Source: VYFG01 sp965248685 (lineage in GTDB: Bacteria; Pseudomonadota; Gammaproteobacteria; Arenicellales; Poriferihabitantaceae). Taken from it: DNA of 64,000 bases. The DNA lies in the NCBI GenBank assembly GCA_965248685.1, contig CBDFKC010000003.1:1426001-1490000 (forward strand), read 5' to 3'. Shown piece by piece: positions 36,850 to 45,306 of the stretch. A program made the position numbers and the translations under genes. The stretch's first letter is position 1; each line of letters starts with the position of its first letter. The notes beneath the pieces were generated by a model. It was given only the letters and a program-made list of their open reading frames with translations. It did not search any database and was not told the origin of the DNA.

Positions 36850-37593
36850 TTGAAACTTGATCTGGATAAAATCGCAAGCGTTAGGGAAAAGAAATCTGCT
36901 GAATTTCGACCTATGGCTTATTTGTTTGACCGGATCAATGCCGATCTCGAAGACCGAATTCGACTGGCAGGCGAACCAGGACGGCGTTGGTTGACATTAG
37001 ATTTCCTGAATTCACCATTGAGGTTGCCTGGCGAACAAGTCATCAGGTATTCACTTCTCGAGGGAGACAATCTACAGCAGATTCAGCAATATTCTGACCA
37101 AAGATTTGACGCAGCAGTTATTAATCTACAGCTGGCCTGGACGGATTATGTCGAAGTGTTCAAAGCGTTGCATAGTGTTCTGGTACCTGGCGGCCGACTG
37201 TTTTTTTGCACACTGGGACCTGACACTTTATTTGAGCTGCGCGAAGCTTGGCGACGCGTCGACCAAATACCACACGTCCATCCGTTCGTAGACCTGCATC
37301 ATCTGGGGGATAAACTGCTTAGAGCTGGGTTTGATAAACCGATACTGGATGCAGATTGGCTCGGCGTGGAGTACGACGACCTCAACCTTTTAATGCAGGA
37401 CCTGAGAAATGAAGGGCTGCATAATGTATTGGACCAACGGCGCAAAACCCTGACTGGAAAGGCAAGATTTAGTCGGTTTCGAGATTATTTTGAGTCAAAT
37501 CCAGGCCCGGTTCAAATCACCTTTGAACTGATTTTTGGCTATGCCGAGATAAAGACTGGTGGCATCAAGGTTAACCCTCCAGGCCCGATTTAA
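36850..37593 (+). CDS. BioC/NDUFAF5-like methyltransferase-fold protein without a canonical SAM motif I
   Basis: A 247-residue protein whose second half matches BioC-like proteins: FDAAVINLQLAW, FFCTLGPDTLFELREAW, HVHPFVDLHHLGDKLLRAGF and the LLMQDLRNEGLHNV stretch. Where BioC has the SAM-binding LDLGCGTG, this protein reads RWLTLDFLNSPLRLPG, with no glycine cluster. It may therefore be a degenerate or repurposed relative of malonyl-ACP O-methyltransferase. It is divergent from comF. I do not name it bioC because the key motif is absent. Confidence 0.7.
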   Translation: MKLDLDKIASVREKKSAEFRPMAYLFDRINADLEDRIRLAGEPGRRWLTLDFLNSPLRLPGEQVIRYSLLEGDNLQQIQQYSDQRFDAAVINLQLAWTDYVEVFKALHSVLVPGGRLFFCTLGPDTLFELREAWRRVDQIPHVHPFVDLHHLGDKLLRAGFDKPILDADWLGVEYDDLNLLMQDLRNEGLHNVLDQRRKTLTGKARFSRFRDYFESNPGPVQITFELIFGYAEIKTGGIKVNPPGPI

Positions 37594-37601
37594 ATCGGTA
37601 T

Positions 37602-38450
37602 CTATTGTCGCTGGCTCGGAACTTTTAGGGGAATTCCAATATTCAGAATACCCTGATACACCTCGAGCGCGATGTATTCTTGACTCTGGGCTGTAAATGG
37701 TGCCGCCCCCACCATAACATTGCAGCTGGCATAACGTCGATGTAGGGTCCCCATGGGTTGGTCTTGAAGAGACCATTTAGTGCTATAAGAAGGATACCCA
37801 GTAGTATGTCCCAATGCGGCGCTAAGGACATCTCCACGCAGTTGATTTCCCGCATTATGTACGTGGCAATTTGCGCATGACAGATTCATCTGGCCACGTT
37901 TAGCCCAAAAAAATTGCCGCCCTTTTTCATATAATTCTCGCATTTTCTCATCGCGAAAATCCACGTCAGTAATTTGTCCATTCCAGGGAAATTTGAATGC
38001 AGCTTCCAGTCGGGCCATTTTACTACTCATGCCGTCCAGCTCCATAGCGCCACCTTCAACCAGGCATCGATTAATATCACCAACCACAGTATGGACGCTT
38101 TCATTGAAATAGTAAGGGTAGGCATTAGGAGGAGGTTTACCGGCGAAACATTGTTCGAGAGAGCCTCCCGTCGGGAGCGGTTTCCGCCAGGCTTCCTGTC
38201 CTTTTATTAATTCAGACTCGAATGGTGGAAACTCCATTAGTAGCTTCCAGGTTAGTCGCCGTTGGGCATATTGCGGTAACGCGTTAACCCCGTCGTTATA
38301 ATCCTCAAGTCGAACATCGGCAAACCGCGATCGGAAAAATTGCTGGAATTCTCGAATATCTAATCGAACTTCATCGATGCTGGGGGTCGCCCACGTCAAC
38401 TGACTGGAAATGACCATCCCAACTATAGCAGCTTGCACAATATGAATCAT
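37602..38450 (-). CDS. soxA: Sulfur-oxidation cytochrome c SoxA
   Basis: A 282-residue periplasmic protein with a signal peptide ending near TWA/TP. One heme site CANCH occurs at 192-196, and YASCN (Cys243) is the conserved ligand cysteine of SoxA. The other heme region is replaced by a cysteine pair (Cys101 and Cys129), as in mono-heme SoxA. With SoxX it forms the SoxAX complex that attaches sulfane sulfur to SoxY. It is last in the soxXYZA run, about 38 bases after soxZ. Confidence 0.94.
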   Translation of the reverse strand: MIHIVQAAIVGMVISSQLTWATPSIDEVRLDIREFQQFFRSRFADVRLEDYNDGVNALPQYAQRRLTWKLLMEFPPFESELIKGQEAWRKPLPTGGSLEQCFAGKPPPNAYPYYFNESVHTVVGDINRCLVEGGAMELDGMSSKMARLEAAFKFPWNGQITDVDFRDEKMRELYEKGRQFFWAKRGQMNLSCANCHVHNAGNQLRGDVLSAALGHTTGYPSYSTKWSLQDQPMGTLHRRYASCNVMVGAAPFTAQSQEYIALEVYQGILNIGIPLKVPSQRQ

Positions 38451-38487
38451 TTTTACGGAATATGATAGGTAACTAATTCGAATCGCC

Positions 38488-38805
38488 CTATTGCTCCACT
38501 ACCAGCGATTCCTGTCCTTCGTTGCCACTGATATCTTTCCAGCTTACCGTAATGTTATCGCCTTTTCGAAGTTTCGAAAAGTGGGTTCCTATAACAGGGT
38601 TTTTCGAGATATTTTTCCCGAGTAGTAATTCTGAATGGATCTGCCCGTTTTTGCGAAATACTACCTGGGTAATATAATTTGCCAGTATTGCAACACTGGT
38701 CCCCGAGTAGTTTCTGTTGCCAGCTTCCATTGGGTGCAGAATTTCACACATTACCTGGAAACCGCCATCCATTGGACTAATCTTAATTCGAGTTGGATAT
38801 GTCAT
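38488..38805 (-). CDS. soxZ: Sulfur-oxidation protein SoxZ
   Basis: A 105-residue SoxZ starting MTYPTRIKISP. Its centre has VMCEILHPMEAG, and GTHFSKLRKGDNITVSW near the end is the family pattern. SoxZ forms a heterodimer with SoxY. The ATG at 38805 has a strong GGAGGGATTAATTGAC site upstream. The longer frame to 38877 lacks support. It lies between soxY and soxA. Confidence 0.93.
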   Translation of the reverse strand: MTYPTRIKISPMDGGFQVMCEILHPMEAGNRNYSGTSVAILANYITQVVFRKNGQIHSELLLGKNISKNPVIGTHFSKLRKGDNITVSWKDISGNEGQESLVVEQ

Positions 38806-38810
38806 GTCAA

Positions 38811-39266
38811 TTAATCCCTCCAATGACCCGCGACGGTAATGTTTTGACTGGCGCGTCCGAGGGTTCCGTTTCTCCATACGTAACAGCTAAGAATTCCCGT
38901 TTTTTCCAGTCTGGCCCGACCAATAATCATTCCCCTGGGATCTCTGATTTGTTCCATCGCGAGAATTAGTGGCTCGGGATTGGCAGTGGTTACGACTGCG
39001 ATTTTTTCCGCCCCCGCTGCCTCCACTTTAAATGGGACCAATGCTTGATGTTCGGTTATCAATGGTGCAATTATTTTTATTGACGCGTCGTCTGCTGCAT
39101 CGCTGGTCCCGAAATAAAAATTCAGAACTTGATTGATTTCGGTGGAAGAAAATTCTGGACGCGGGTCCGGTGCCGCAATTGCGTCGCTGACCCAACCCAC
39201 CAGCCAAAGTGCGCCGCCGAGAGCTGTTTTACAGGTTTTTGTGAGAAATGTTCTTCGTTGAATCAC
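38811..39266 (-). CDS. soxY: SoxY-like protein lacking the C-terminal GGCGG carrier motif
   Basis: A 151-residue protein with a Tat-like leader (RRTFLTKT, then a hydrophobic stretch), followed by a SoxY immunoglobulin-like fold (AAGAEKIAVVTTANPEPLIL). Its start is GTG. Normal SoxY ends in VTIGGCGG, with a cysteine that carries sulfur intermediates. Here the last residues are NITVAGHWRD. The reading ends in the strong soxZ ribosome site. No cysteine lies in that arm. Its role as carrier is therefore doubtful. It is 5 bases upstream of soxZ. Confidence 0.85.
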   Translation of the reverse strand: MIQRRTFLTKTCKTALGGALWLVGWVSDAIAAPDPRPEFSSTEINQVLNFYFGTSDAADDASIKIIAPLITEHQALVPFKVEAAGAEKIAVVTTANPEPLILAMEQIRDPRGMIIGRARLEKTGILSCYVWRNGTLGRASQNITVAGHWRD

Positions 39267-39280
39267 AATAATATTTTGAA

Positions 39281-39721
39281 TTAGATTGACTCGAGAAATT
39301 TTAATATCAGGTCAATTTCCAACTGGTCAAGTATGCGATGCTTGGCGTAGGGTGGCATCAATGTATTTGAATTGAATGCAGTAGCGTCTTCCAGCACCCC
39401 ACGTAAAACTGCGCTGTCGGGAAATCTTGGTTGCATGGCAGCCAGTGGGGGAGCAATATTGCCAGGTAGCGGTAAATCAGCAGGCCATGGGGAAATATTA
39501 AATGTATGGCAGGCGATACAGTTTCCTTTATTCTGGTTGATTGCCAGGCACCATCCCTGTTGAATCTCGCTTAACCGGGATCCATTGTCCCCATTTTGAC
39601 AATCCGCTTGGCCAGGCCATTGTTGTGCATGCGCCGACGAAATACCGAAAATTACCGGAAACGTGGAAATGACCACGGCGGTGACCAACAATTTTGCAAA
39701 TTTGTTCAACGCACCGATCAA
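39281..39721 (-). CDS. soxX: Sulfur-oxidation cytochrome c SoxX
   Basis: A 146-residue c-type cytochrome with a signal peptide (TAVVISTFPVIFGISSAHA). It has one heme motif CIACH at 68-72 and a methionine ligand near residue 122 (NSNTLMPPYAKHRIL). These match SoxX, which pairs with SoxA. The apparent start is TTG. It is the first gene of the soxXYZA run. No soxB, soxC or soxD is present in the window. Confidence 0.9.
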   Translation of the reverse strand: MIGALNKFAKLLVTAVVISTFPVIFGISSAHAQQWPGQADCQNGDNGSRLSEIQQGWCLAINQNKGNCIACHTFNISPWPADLPLPGNIAPPLAAMQPRFPDSAVLRGVLEDATAFNSNTLMPPYAKHRILDQLEIDLILKFLESI

Positions 39722-39894
39722 TATAGTTATTATTACAATCCGGATTCTACTCTAATCGACTTGTTATCACCGAATTGTATGGTGGCAATATATTGTCGAT
39801 GTAATGGTTTGACGCTGACATGAAATGGACAGAGATAACGGTGCTTTTCGCGAGACCGCAGGCTTCGATAAAAAATAACACGCGTTTGTCATTA

Positions 39895-41340
39895 TTATTT
39901 TTTATTCTTTTTGGCCTGCTCGGCCAGTCGCTCCAGTTGTTTGATCCGGGCCGATATACTTTGCGAAAAATATTGGCCGCTACTCTTATTATCCCTAAGG
40001 GCGAGCTTCATCGATGCGATCGCGCTGGGGTAGTATCCTAGTGCGGCCAAATACTCTCCGTCAGCTTGATGGGCTTCAGCCAGTTCGCCAAGTTCAACAT
40101 TGGCTTTTGATAGTGTCCTATAGAGGGAAAACTCATTGGGATTACGTCGTAGCTGGTAGCGTGCTATTTTTTTTGCTTCCGCCGCATTTTTGTCATCTAA
40201 AAGCGCTGCTAAATAATAGTGGGTTATATAGTTTAATTTGGGGTTTTCAGATCTGAGTTGAGCCATGCGATTGACTGCGACGGCAGTTGCACCCGACTTT
40301 CTTTCGACTTCGCTCAAGGCTATTTGGATTGCTGGAATCCGTGGGTATTTCTCTGCCATGGGCGCCAATGTAACCATTGCGCCGGCGTAATCCCGTACTC
40401 GCATTTTGGCAAGGGACAACCCATAAACGCTAGCGTCTCTTTCAATGCCTTCTGAATCGTCGACAAGACTCTGTAAAACCTGCGCAGCTACTTCAGGCCT
40501 GTCAGCATAAAGCGCCCGGATCTTTGCCTGGGTTAAGTAAAACGCGAAACTGTCTTCATGTTCGGTCAAGTCGAAACTATTCTGCCTTGATTCAGCCTCG
40601 GCAATGCGGGAGTAGGAAAGGGGGTGTGAGCGAAGAAACTCGGGAACGTCTTTGCTTGTAATGGCATTGAAGCGTTGAAGTTTATTGAAAAACGCGGCCA
40701 TTGATCGGGTATCGAATCCACTTTGTGCCAGCAACTGCATACCAATGGCGTCAGCTTCTTTTTCAAACTCTCTGCTATACGCCAGTTGATTTGACAACAC
40801 GCTGGCGTTTGCCAGGGTTACACCCGCTACACCTACCTGGCCACCAATCAGAATTGACGCAATGATGGCTGCGGTGGTTGGCAACTTGGCTGCTTCTGCC
40901 TTAGCCAGCATGCGTGGGAGGTGGCGTTGTGACAAGTGGGCGATCTCATGACCCATAACCGACGCCAATTCACTCTCCGAATCGGTGGCGAGCACCAACC
41001 CCGAATGAAAAGTTATATATCCCCCCGGAACGGCAAAGGCATTTAATTCATTTTCTTCCAGTAAGTTGAAATGTAGAGTGGTTCCATGCAAAGCGGCATT
41101 TTTACCCACTTGTCGACCCAGTTCATTTAAATAATGCTGAATTTCAGGATCGGCGATAAAGCGGTTTGAGGCTAAAAGTTGGCGAAAAAAGTCCCGCCCA
41201 ATCTGCTGTTCCTGTTTCTTGTTGAGGTGCTGGGTCGCAGAATCGCCCAGCTCGGGTAGATCTGACTGTGCGATCGCGCGACTAAAGGGTGTCAACGCTA
41301 ACAACAGCGAAATAAAAAGACAATTTAAATGATACAACAA
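39895..41340 (-). CDS. bepA: M48 family metalloprotease with TPR repeats (BepA/YfgC-like)
   Basis: A periplasmic zinc protease and chaperone. The signal peptide (CLFISLLLALTPFSRAIAQ) is followed by an M48 domain with the HEIAHLSQRH zinc motif, ELNAFAVPGGYITFHSGL, and the glutamate ligand in YSREFEKEADAIGMQLL. A C-terminal TPR region (residues about 290-480) follows. In E. coli BepA assists LptD maturation and degrades stalled outer-membrane proteins. The frame is open to a GTG at 41412, but the TTG at 41340 gives a normal signal peptide and has a GGGA site, so I favour it. Confidence 0.85.
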   Translation of the reverse strand: MLYHLNCLFISLLLALTPFSRAIAQSDLPELGDSATQHLNKKQEQQIGRDFFRQLLASNRFIADPEIQHYLNELGRQVGKNAALHGTTLHFNLLEENELNAFAVPGGYITFHSGLVLATDSESELASVMGHEIAHLSQRHLPRMLAKAEAAKLPTTAAIIASILIGGQVGVAGVTLANASVLSNQLAYSREFEKEADAIGMQLLAQSGFDTRSMAAFFNKLQRFNAITSKDVPEFLRSHPLSYSRIAEAESRQNSFDLTEHEDSFAFYLTQAKIRALYADRPEVAAQVLQSLVDDSEGIERDASVYGLSLAKMRVRDYAGAMVTLAPMAEKYPRIPAIQIALSEVERKSGATAVAVNRMAQLRSENPKLNYITHYYLAALLDDKNAAEAKKIARYQLRRNPNEFSLYRTLSKANVELGELAEAHQADGEYLAALGYYPSAIASMKLALRDNKSSGQYFSQSISARIKQLERLAEQAKKNKK

Positions 41341-41511
41341 ACTAATTTCCCGAGAATATAGGTAGCGCCAATCAAAATTTACTGACCAAAAAATCATGAC
41401 GATAATAACCACTTGGATTAGGCTTGGCAGTTAAAGTTCTGTAATAATTGATTGTTCTGACACGATCAATATTACATTATCTTTACATTGGTATTATTTC
41501 AGGGTGGCAAT

Positions 41512-42402
41512 ATGAATCAGCATGACCAGTTTCTTGTTTCCGTCGATCAACTTTCGTTGGCGCTGAAACATCCCGAACCCGATCAACCTTTGGTGGTAAT
41601 TGATTGTCGTTTCTCCCTGCTGGAACCCGAGCTTGGACGGAGTCAATACGATGAAGCTCATATCCATGGTGCGCATTATGCCGATCTGGACCATGATCTC
41701 GCCGCCCGGGTGGATTCCGGTAGTGGTCGCCACCCATTGCCAGAGATCAAAAATTTCCAGAAGTTGGTTGCGCGATGGGGAATTAGGCCCCGGTCTCGAG
41801 TGATTGTCTATGATCATGGTTCTGGTGCGATTGCGGCCCGTCTATGGTGGATGCTGCGTTGGGCGGGACACAACCAGGTCGCGCTACTTGATGGTGGATT
41901 TAATAGCTGGACTAAAGCAGGAATGCCAGTGACCATCCATAGCGAGCAGACAAAGCCCACAAGTTCTGACCCAGCCATCGCATTAAAGCCAGATTCAGCC
42001 AAGTGTTTAAGCACCAATGAATTACAGCGAAGTATGTCCCGGATTACCTTGATAGATGCGCGTGACAAACAACGTTTCGAGGGTAAAATCGAACCAATTG
42101 ATCCTGTTGCAGGGCATATACCCGGGGCGCTGAATGCGCCCTTTGAGGAGAATCTGGATCGGGACGGGAATTTCTTGCCGGTGGAGATGCTGCGGCTGAG
42201 GTTTGATAAAATTTTACAGGACCAGGAGGTTCAAGACTATTCCAAGGTCGTGCATATGTGTGGCTCAGGAGTAACCGCATGTCATAATCTGTTTGCAATG
42301 GAACTTGCTGGGATGACTGGATCAAGACTTTACGTAGGTTCATGGAGCGAGTGGATTAGAGATGTTGCCCGACCAATAGTGGGTTCTAACTTAAATTACT
42401 AG
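41512..42402 (+). CDS. sseA: 3-mercaptopyruvate sulfurtransferase / rhodanese-like
   Basis: A 296-residue tandem rhodanese. The first domain is catalytically silent. The second holds the active cysteine in CGSGVTA at residues 250-256, the form typical of 3-mercaptopyruvate sulfurtransferase rather than thiosulfate sulfurtransferase. LDGGFNSWTKAG and the GHIPGALNAPF entry are conserved. I use ATG 41512, with AGGGTGG upstream; a longer TTG frame begins at 41488. Located beside the sox genes, it may serve sulfur metabolism, but such enzymes are widespread. Confidence 0.9.
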   Translation: MNQHDQFLVSVDQLSLALKHPEPDQPLVVIDCRFSLLEPELGRSQYDEAHIHGAHYADLDHDLAARVDSGSGRHPLPEIKNFQKLVARWGIRPRSRVIVYDHGSGAIAARLWWMLRWAGHNQVALLDGGFNSWTKAGMPVTIHSEQTKPTSSDPAIALKPDSAKCLSTNELQRSMSRITLIDARDKQRFEGKIEPIDPVAGHIPGALNAPFEENLDRDGNFLPVEMLRLRFDKILQDQEVQDYSKVVHMCGSGVTACHNLFAMELAGMTGSRLYVGSWSEWIRDVARPIVGSNLNY

Positions 42403-42721
42403 ACTGATGCGGGTAGTGGTTCTGGCCAAAACGATTTCCCATGAAGCAACCTCGCCATCGGAAAATTCTTTGTTGAAGAATGTTCAGCAGAAACCGTATT
42501 TGTTAAGATTACGGTGCTGAATCCTGCCGATCAATTCACCTTTGACCCTAGGGAGGCTAATCTTGTCAATTGACGCTTTGGTAGGAATCCTGGGTCAGCT
42601 AGGTTTCAAAAATCAGGAACTAATATGTTAGGCTAGCTAATTGTTAGTAGCAAAAACCCATAAAATTAACCCGATCAGCTTTGACTGATCAATGTCATAT
42701 AACCAGAATGAGGAATACAGA

Positions 42722-43561
42722 ATGAAATTAAAGAAAATTGCGGTAACGCTTTCAGCGGCAGCATTACTGATGACATCGGCCACCAGTTACGCCGAACAAT
42801 GTGGAAACGAAACCTGGAGTAAGGTCATGTCCCGGGGCAAGGTCGTAGTTGGGGTAAAAGCGGATTACAAACCTTGGGGTTTTCGAAATTCCGATGGTGA
42901 AATAGTTGGAATGGAAATTGATATTGCGAAAGCCGCGGCAGACGCAATGGGCGTCGAACTTGAATTGGCAGTGGTTCAGTCTTCCAATCGGATGCAATTT
43001 CTGGAGCAGGGCAAGGTCGACATGTTTGTCGCTACCATGTCCGACCGGGCAGATCGCCGTAAAATCGTCGGCATTGTCCAGCCAAATCACTATACATCCG
43101 GCACCAATGTAATGTCGCCCAAGGCCCTCGGATTCAAGAATTGGGAGGATTTAAGAGGCAAGGATGTGTGCGGGAAGCAAGGTGCTTTCTACAACCAGGT
43201 TGTAACCGAACGATATGGAGTAAACGTCGTCGCTTTCACTGGTAATGCCGAGGCCAAGCAGGCCCTGCGAGACAAAAAATGTGTCGCCTGGGTATATGAC
43301 GATTCGTCCATTGGATCAGATTTATCTTCGGGGAATTTTACGGATTTCGAAATGCCGTTGGCGTCCGAAGATGATAATCCCTGGGGCATTGCGGTACCGT
43401 TAGCTGAACGCGACTGTATTTTTGGCAACTTTATGTCAGGGCTTATTTTCAATATGCACCAAACTGGCGCGTTAATCGCATCCGAGGAAAAATGGGGCAT
43501 CAAAGCAACCCAATACCTAGTCGACAAGCAAGCTGCATACGCTGACTGGCTGGTTGAATAA
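42722..43561 (+). CDS. Polar amino-acid ABC transporter substrate-binding protein
   Basis: A 279-residue periplasmic protein with a signal peptide ending SYA/EQ. The type II binding fold carries KVVVGVKADYKPWGFRNSDG and VDMFVATMSDRADRRKIV. Lipobox-free, so it is soluble. It matches the glutamine/cystine/opine family of SBPs. ATG 42722 has GAGGAA upstream. It is followed by an intrinsic terminator and two permease genes, then the ATPase. Ligand cannot be read; the FAD oxidoreductase gene downstream suggests an amino acid or opine. Confidence 0.9.
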   Translation: MKLKKIAVTLSAAALLMTSATSYAEQCGNETWSKVMSRGKVVVGVKADYKPWGFRNSDGEIVGMEIDIAKAAADAMGVELELAVVQSSNRMQFLEQGKVDMFVATMSDRADRRKIVGIVQPNHYTSGTNVMSPKALGFKNWEDLRGKDVCGKQGAFYNQVVTERYGVNVVAFTGNAEAKQALRDKKCVAWVYDDSSIGSDLSSGNFTDFEMPLASEDDNPWGIAVPLAERDCIFGNFMSGLIFNMHQTGALIASEEKWGIKATQYLVDKQAAYADWLVE

Positions 43562-43576
43562 AACTTTTGCAAGGGA

Positions 43577-43608
43577 CGGGGTGTAACGATGTTGCGCCCC
43601 GCTTTTTT
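43577..43608 (+). terminator. Terminator or attenuator between binding protein and permease genes
   Basis: CGGGGTGTAAC, loop GAT, then GTTGCGCCCCG gives an 11-pair stem (two G-U), followed by CTTTTTT. It lies 16 bases after the binding-protein stop. It probably terminates part of the transcripts so that binding protein is made in excess over permeases. This is common in ABC operons. Confidence 0.85.
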
Positions 43609-43635
43609 CGTCTGAAAACAACCAAGGTGAATTAA

Positions 43636-44394
43636 TTGGTTGAGATAATCACCGAATTCTTTCGTCAGGGAGCAGAAGATTATCCGCGCTGGAATTTTAT
43701 CTTTTTCTACGAGCCTCGACAGTGGAATCGTATTGTAAGCGGCTTCCAATACACCGTATGGTTGTCAGTCGCCTGCCTGATTTTTTCGGTTATTATTGGC
43801 GTGGTTGGCTCCTGGTTGCAAGGTGCCGCTAACTTGCTTGTCAGGCGTCTGGTGCAAGGATATATTCAGTTTTTCCGCAATACGCCGCCATTTATACAAC
43901 TGCTGTTTTTTTATTTTGCCCTGGGCCAGTTTACGCCGACAATTTTGGGTGCTGACGGTTGGACCGAAACACCACTGATCTCAAATGTGGGTTGGGCTAT
44001 CATTTCGCTTTCGTTTTTCGCCGGTGCGTTTAATGTCGAAATTTTTCGCGCTGGGATTGAGGCAGTTCCTGAATCTACCGTCGAAGCTGCGGAAGCATTG
44101 GGTTACTCCAGGTTGCAAATATATTTCCATATTGTGTTACCGCTGGCGTTCCGGGTGTCGTTACCGGCACTTAACAACAATCTGGTGAATCTAGTAAAAA
44201 CAACGACCCAGGCAATCGGAATTGCGGTGCCAGAGCTACTCTATCAATGCGTTGGTATCTGGAACGATTATCCAAGCGCGCTCTATCCAACCATGTTGAT
44301 ATTGTTTGTCTCGTTTATTTTCCTGGTTGGACTCCTTGTCTATGGTATGCACAAATGGGAGCAGGGGGTAAAAATTCCAGGTTACGGAATTTGA
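43636..44394 (+). CDS. Amino-acid ABC transporter permease (HisM/GlnP family)
   Basis: A 252-residue inner-membrane permease with about five helices. It carries the cytoplasmic EAA-like loop EAAEALGYSRLQIYFHIVLPLAFR and the family N-terminal FQYTVWLSVACLIFSVIIGVVGS. The start is TTG, supported by AAGGTGA at 43624-43630. The stop precedes the next gene by four bases. It forms a heterodimer with the permease at 44399. Confidence 0.92.
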   Translation: MVEIITEFFRQGAEDYPRWNFIFFYEPRQWNRIVSGFQYTVWLSVACLIFSVIIGVVGSWLQGAANLLVRRLVQGYIQFFRNTPPFIQLLFFYFALGQFTPTILGADGWTETPLISNVGWAIISLSFFAGAFNVEIFRAGIEAVPESTVEAAEALGYSRLQIYFHIVLPLAFRVSLPALNNNLVNLVKTTTQAIGIAVPELLYQCVGIWNDYPSALYPTMLILFVSFIFLVGLLVYGMHKWEQGVKIPGYGI

Positions 44395-44398
44395 GGTT

Positions 44399-45289
44399 AT
44401 GAATCGACAACAACTTCCAGGGGTGAATTCTCAGGGGGCCACGGATTTACCGGTGCTTAAACCATTTAACCTGAACCGGGTTTCTGACCCTCTGGGATTT
44501 TCCCGTGCACTGTCTTCGGTGCCTGGTTGGCTATGGGTAATTCCACTGCTGGTCATCGTGATATGGCCATTGGTTGTTCACGCTCAGTCACGCTACTCTT
44601 ATTCCGACGCTTTTTCTGCGCTTTGGAAATGGCTGCCTTTTTTATTGACAAAAGGCTTTTTGTTTAACGTTATAATTTCACTCATAACAATGCTGATTGC
44701 GACAACCGCGGGAATTGTTCTGGGCCTTGCCCAGATTTCTCCCTTGAGGATGATCAGCTGGCCCGCGAAATTTGCTACCCAGGCGTTTCGAAATTCTCCC
44801 TGGCTAGTACTACTGTTTATTGTATTACTCGTATTACCCTTCGAAATCGTCATCGGTAATACGGTCATTCGAATTCCAGACTGGATGAAGGCGATATTTG
44901 GTTTGTCCTTGCCAGTAATGGCGAATATTTCGGAGATTGTCAGAGGTGCAATATTGTCAGTCCCAAGCGGTCAGTGGGAAGCCGCTGAATCTCTGGCCTA
45001 TAGTCGTCATCAAACCCTTTGGAAGATCATCCTGCCACAGGCGTTTAAAAGGATGATTCCGCCCTGGATGAACTGGTATGCCATATTAACTATGGCCACT
45101 CCATTGGTGTCGCTACTCGGTGTGGAAGAACTTATTACCCTATCGCGCCAAGCTATGGAATCCGAGGACAATCATCCGGAGTTACTGGTGCCATTTTATA
45201 GTTTTGCGCTGTTTATTTTTTTTGCGTATTGCTACCCAATTGCCCGGGCAACTATCGCCCTCGAGCGAAAGTTTTCGGTAAAACTCTAA
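44399..45289 (+). CDS. Amino-acid ABC transporter permease (HisQ/GlnP family)
   Basis: A 296-residue second permease. A roughly 35-residue polar N-terminus precedes a helix (WLWVIPLLVIVIWPLVVHA), then the main domain with GFLFNVIISLITMLIATTAG and the loop EAAESLAYSRHQTLWKIILPQAF. The extra N-terminal helix is a variation seen in some HisQ-like permeases. It is translationally close to the first permease and upstream of the ATPase by 17 bases. Confidence 0.92.
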   Translation: MNRQQLPGVNSQGATDLPVLKPFNLNRVSDPLGFSRALSSVPGWLWVIPLLVIVIWPLVVHAQSRYSYSDAFSALWKWLPFLLTKGFLFNVIISLITMLIATTAGIVLGLAQISPLRMISWPAKFATQAFRNSPWLVLLFIVLLVLPFEIVIGNTVIRIPDWMKAIFGLSLPVMANISEIVRGAILSVPSGQWEAAESLAYSRHQTLWKIILPQAFKRMIPPWMNWYAILTMATPLVSLLGVEELITLSRQAMESEDNHPELLVPFYSFALFIFFAYCYPIARATIALERKFSVKL

Positions 45290-45306
45290 TCAATTTATAG
45301 ATAAAA

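Noticed and set aside
38811..38840. Simple frameshift that would restore SoxY GGCGG
   Set aside because: Other frames through this stretch do not give GGCGG, so no single-base shift that I could see would restore it.
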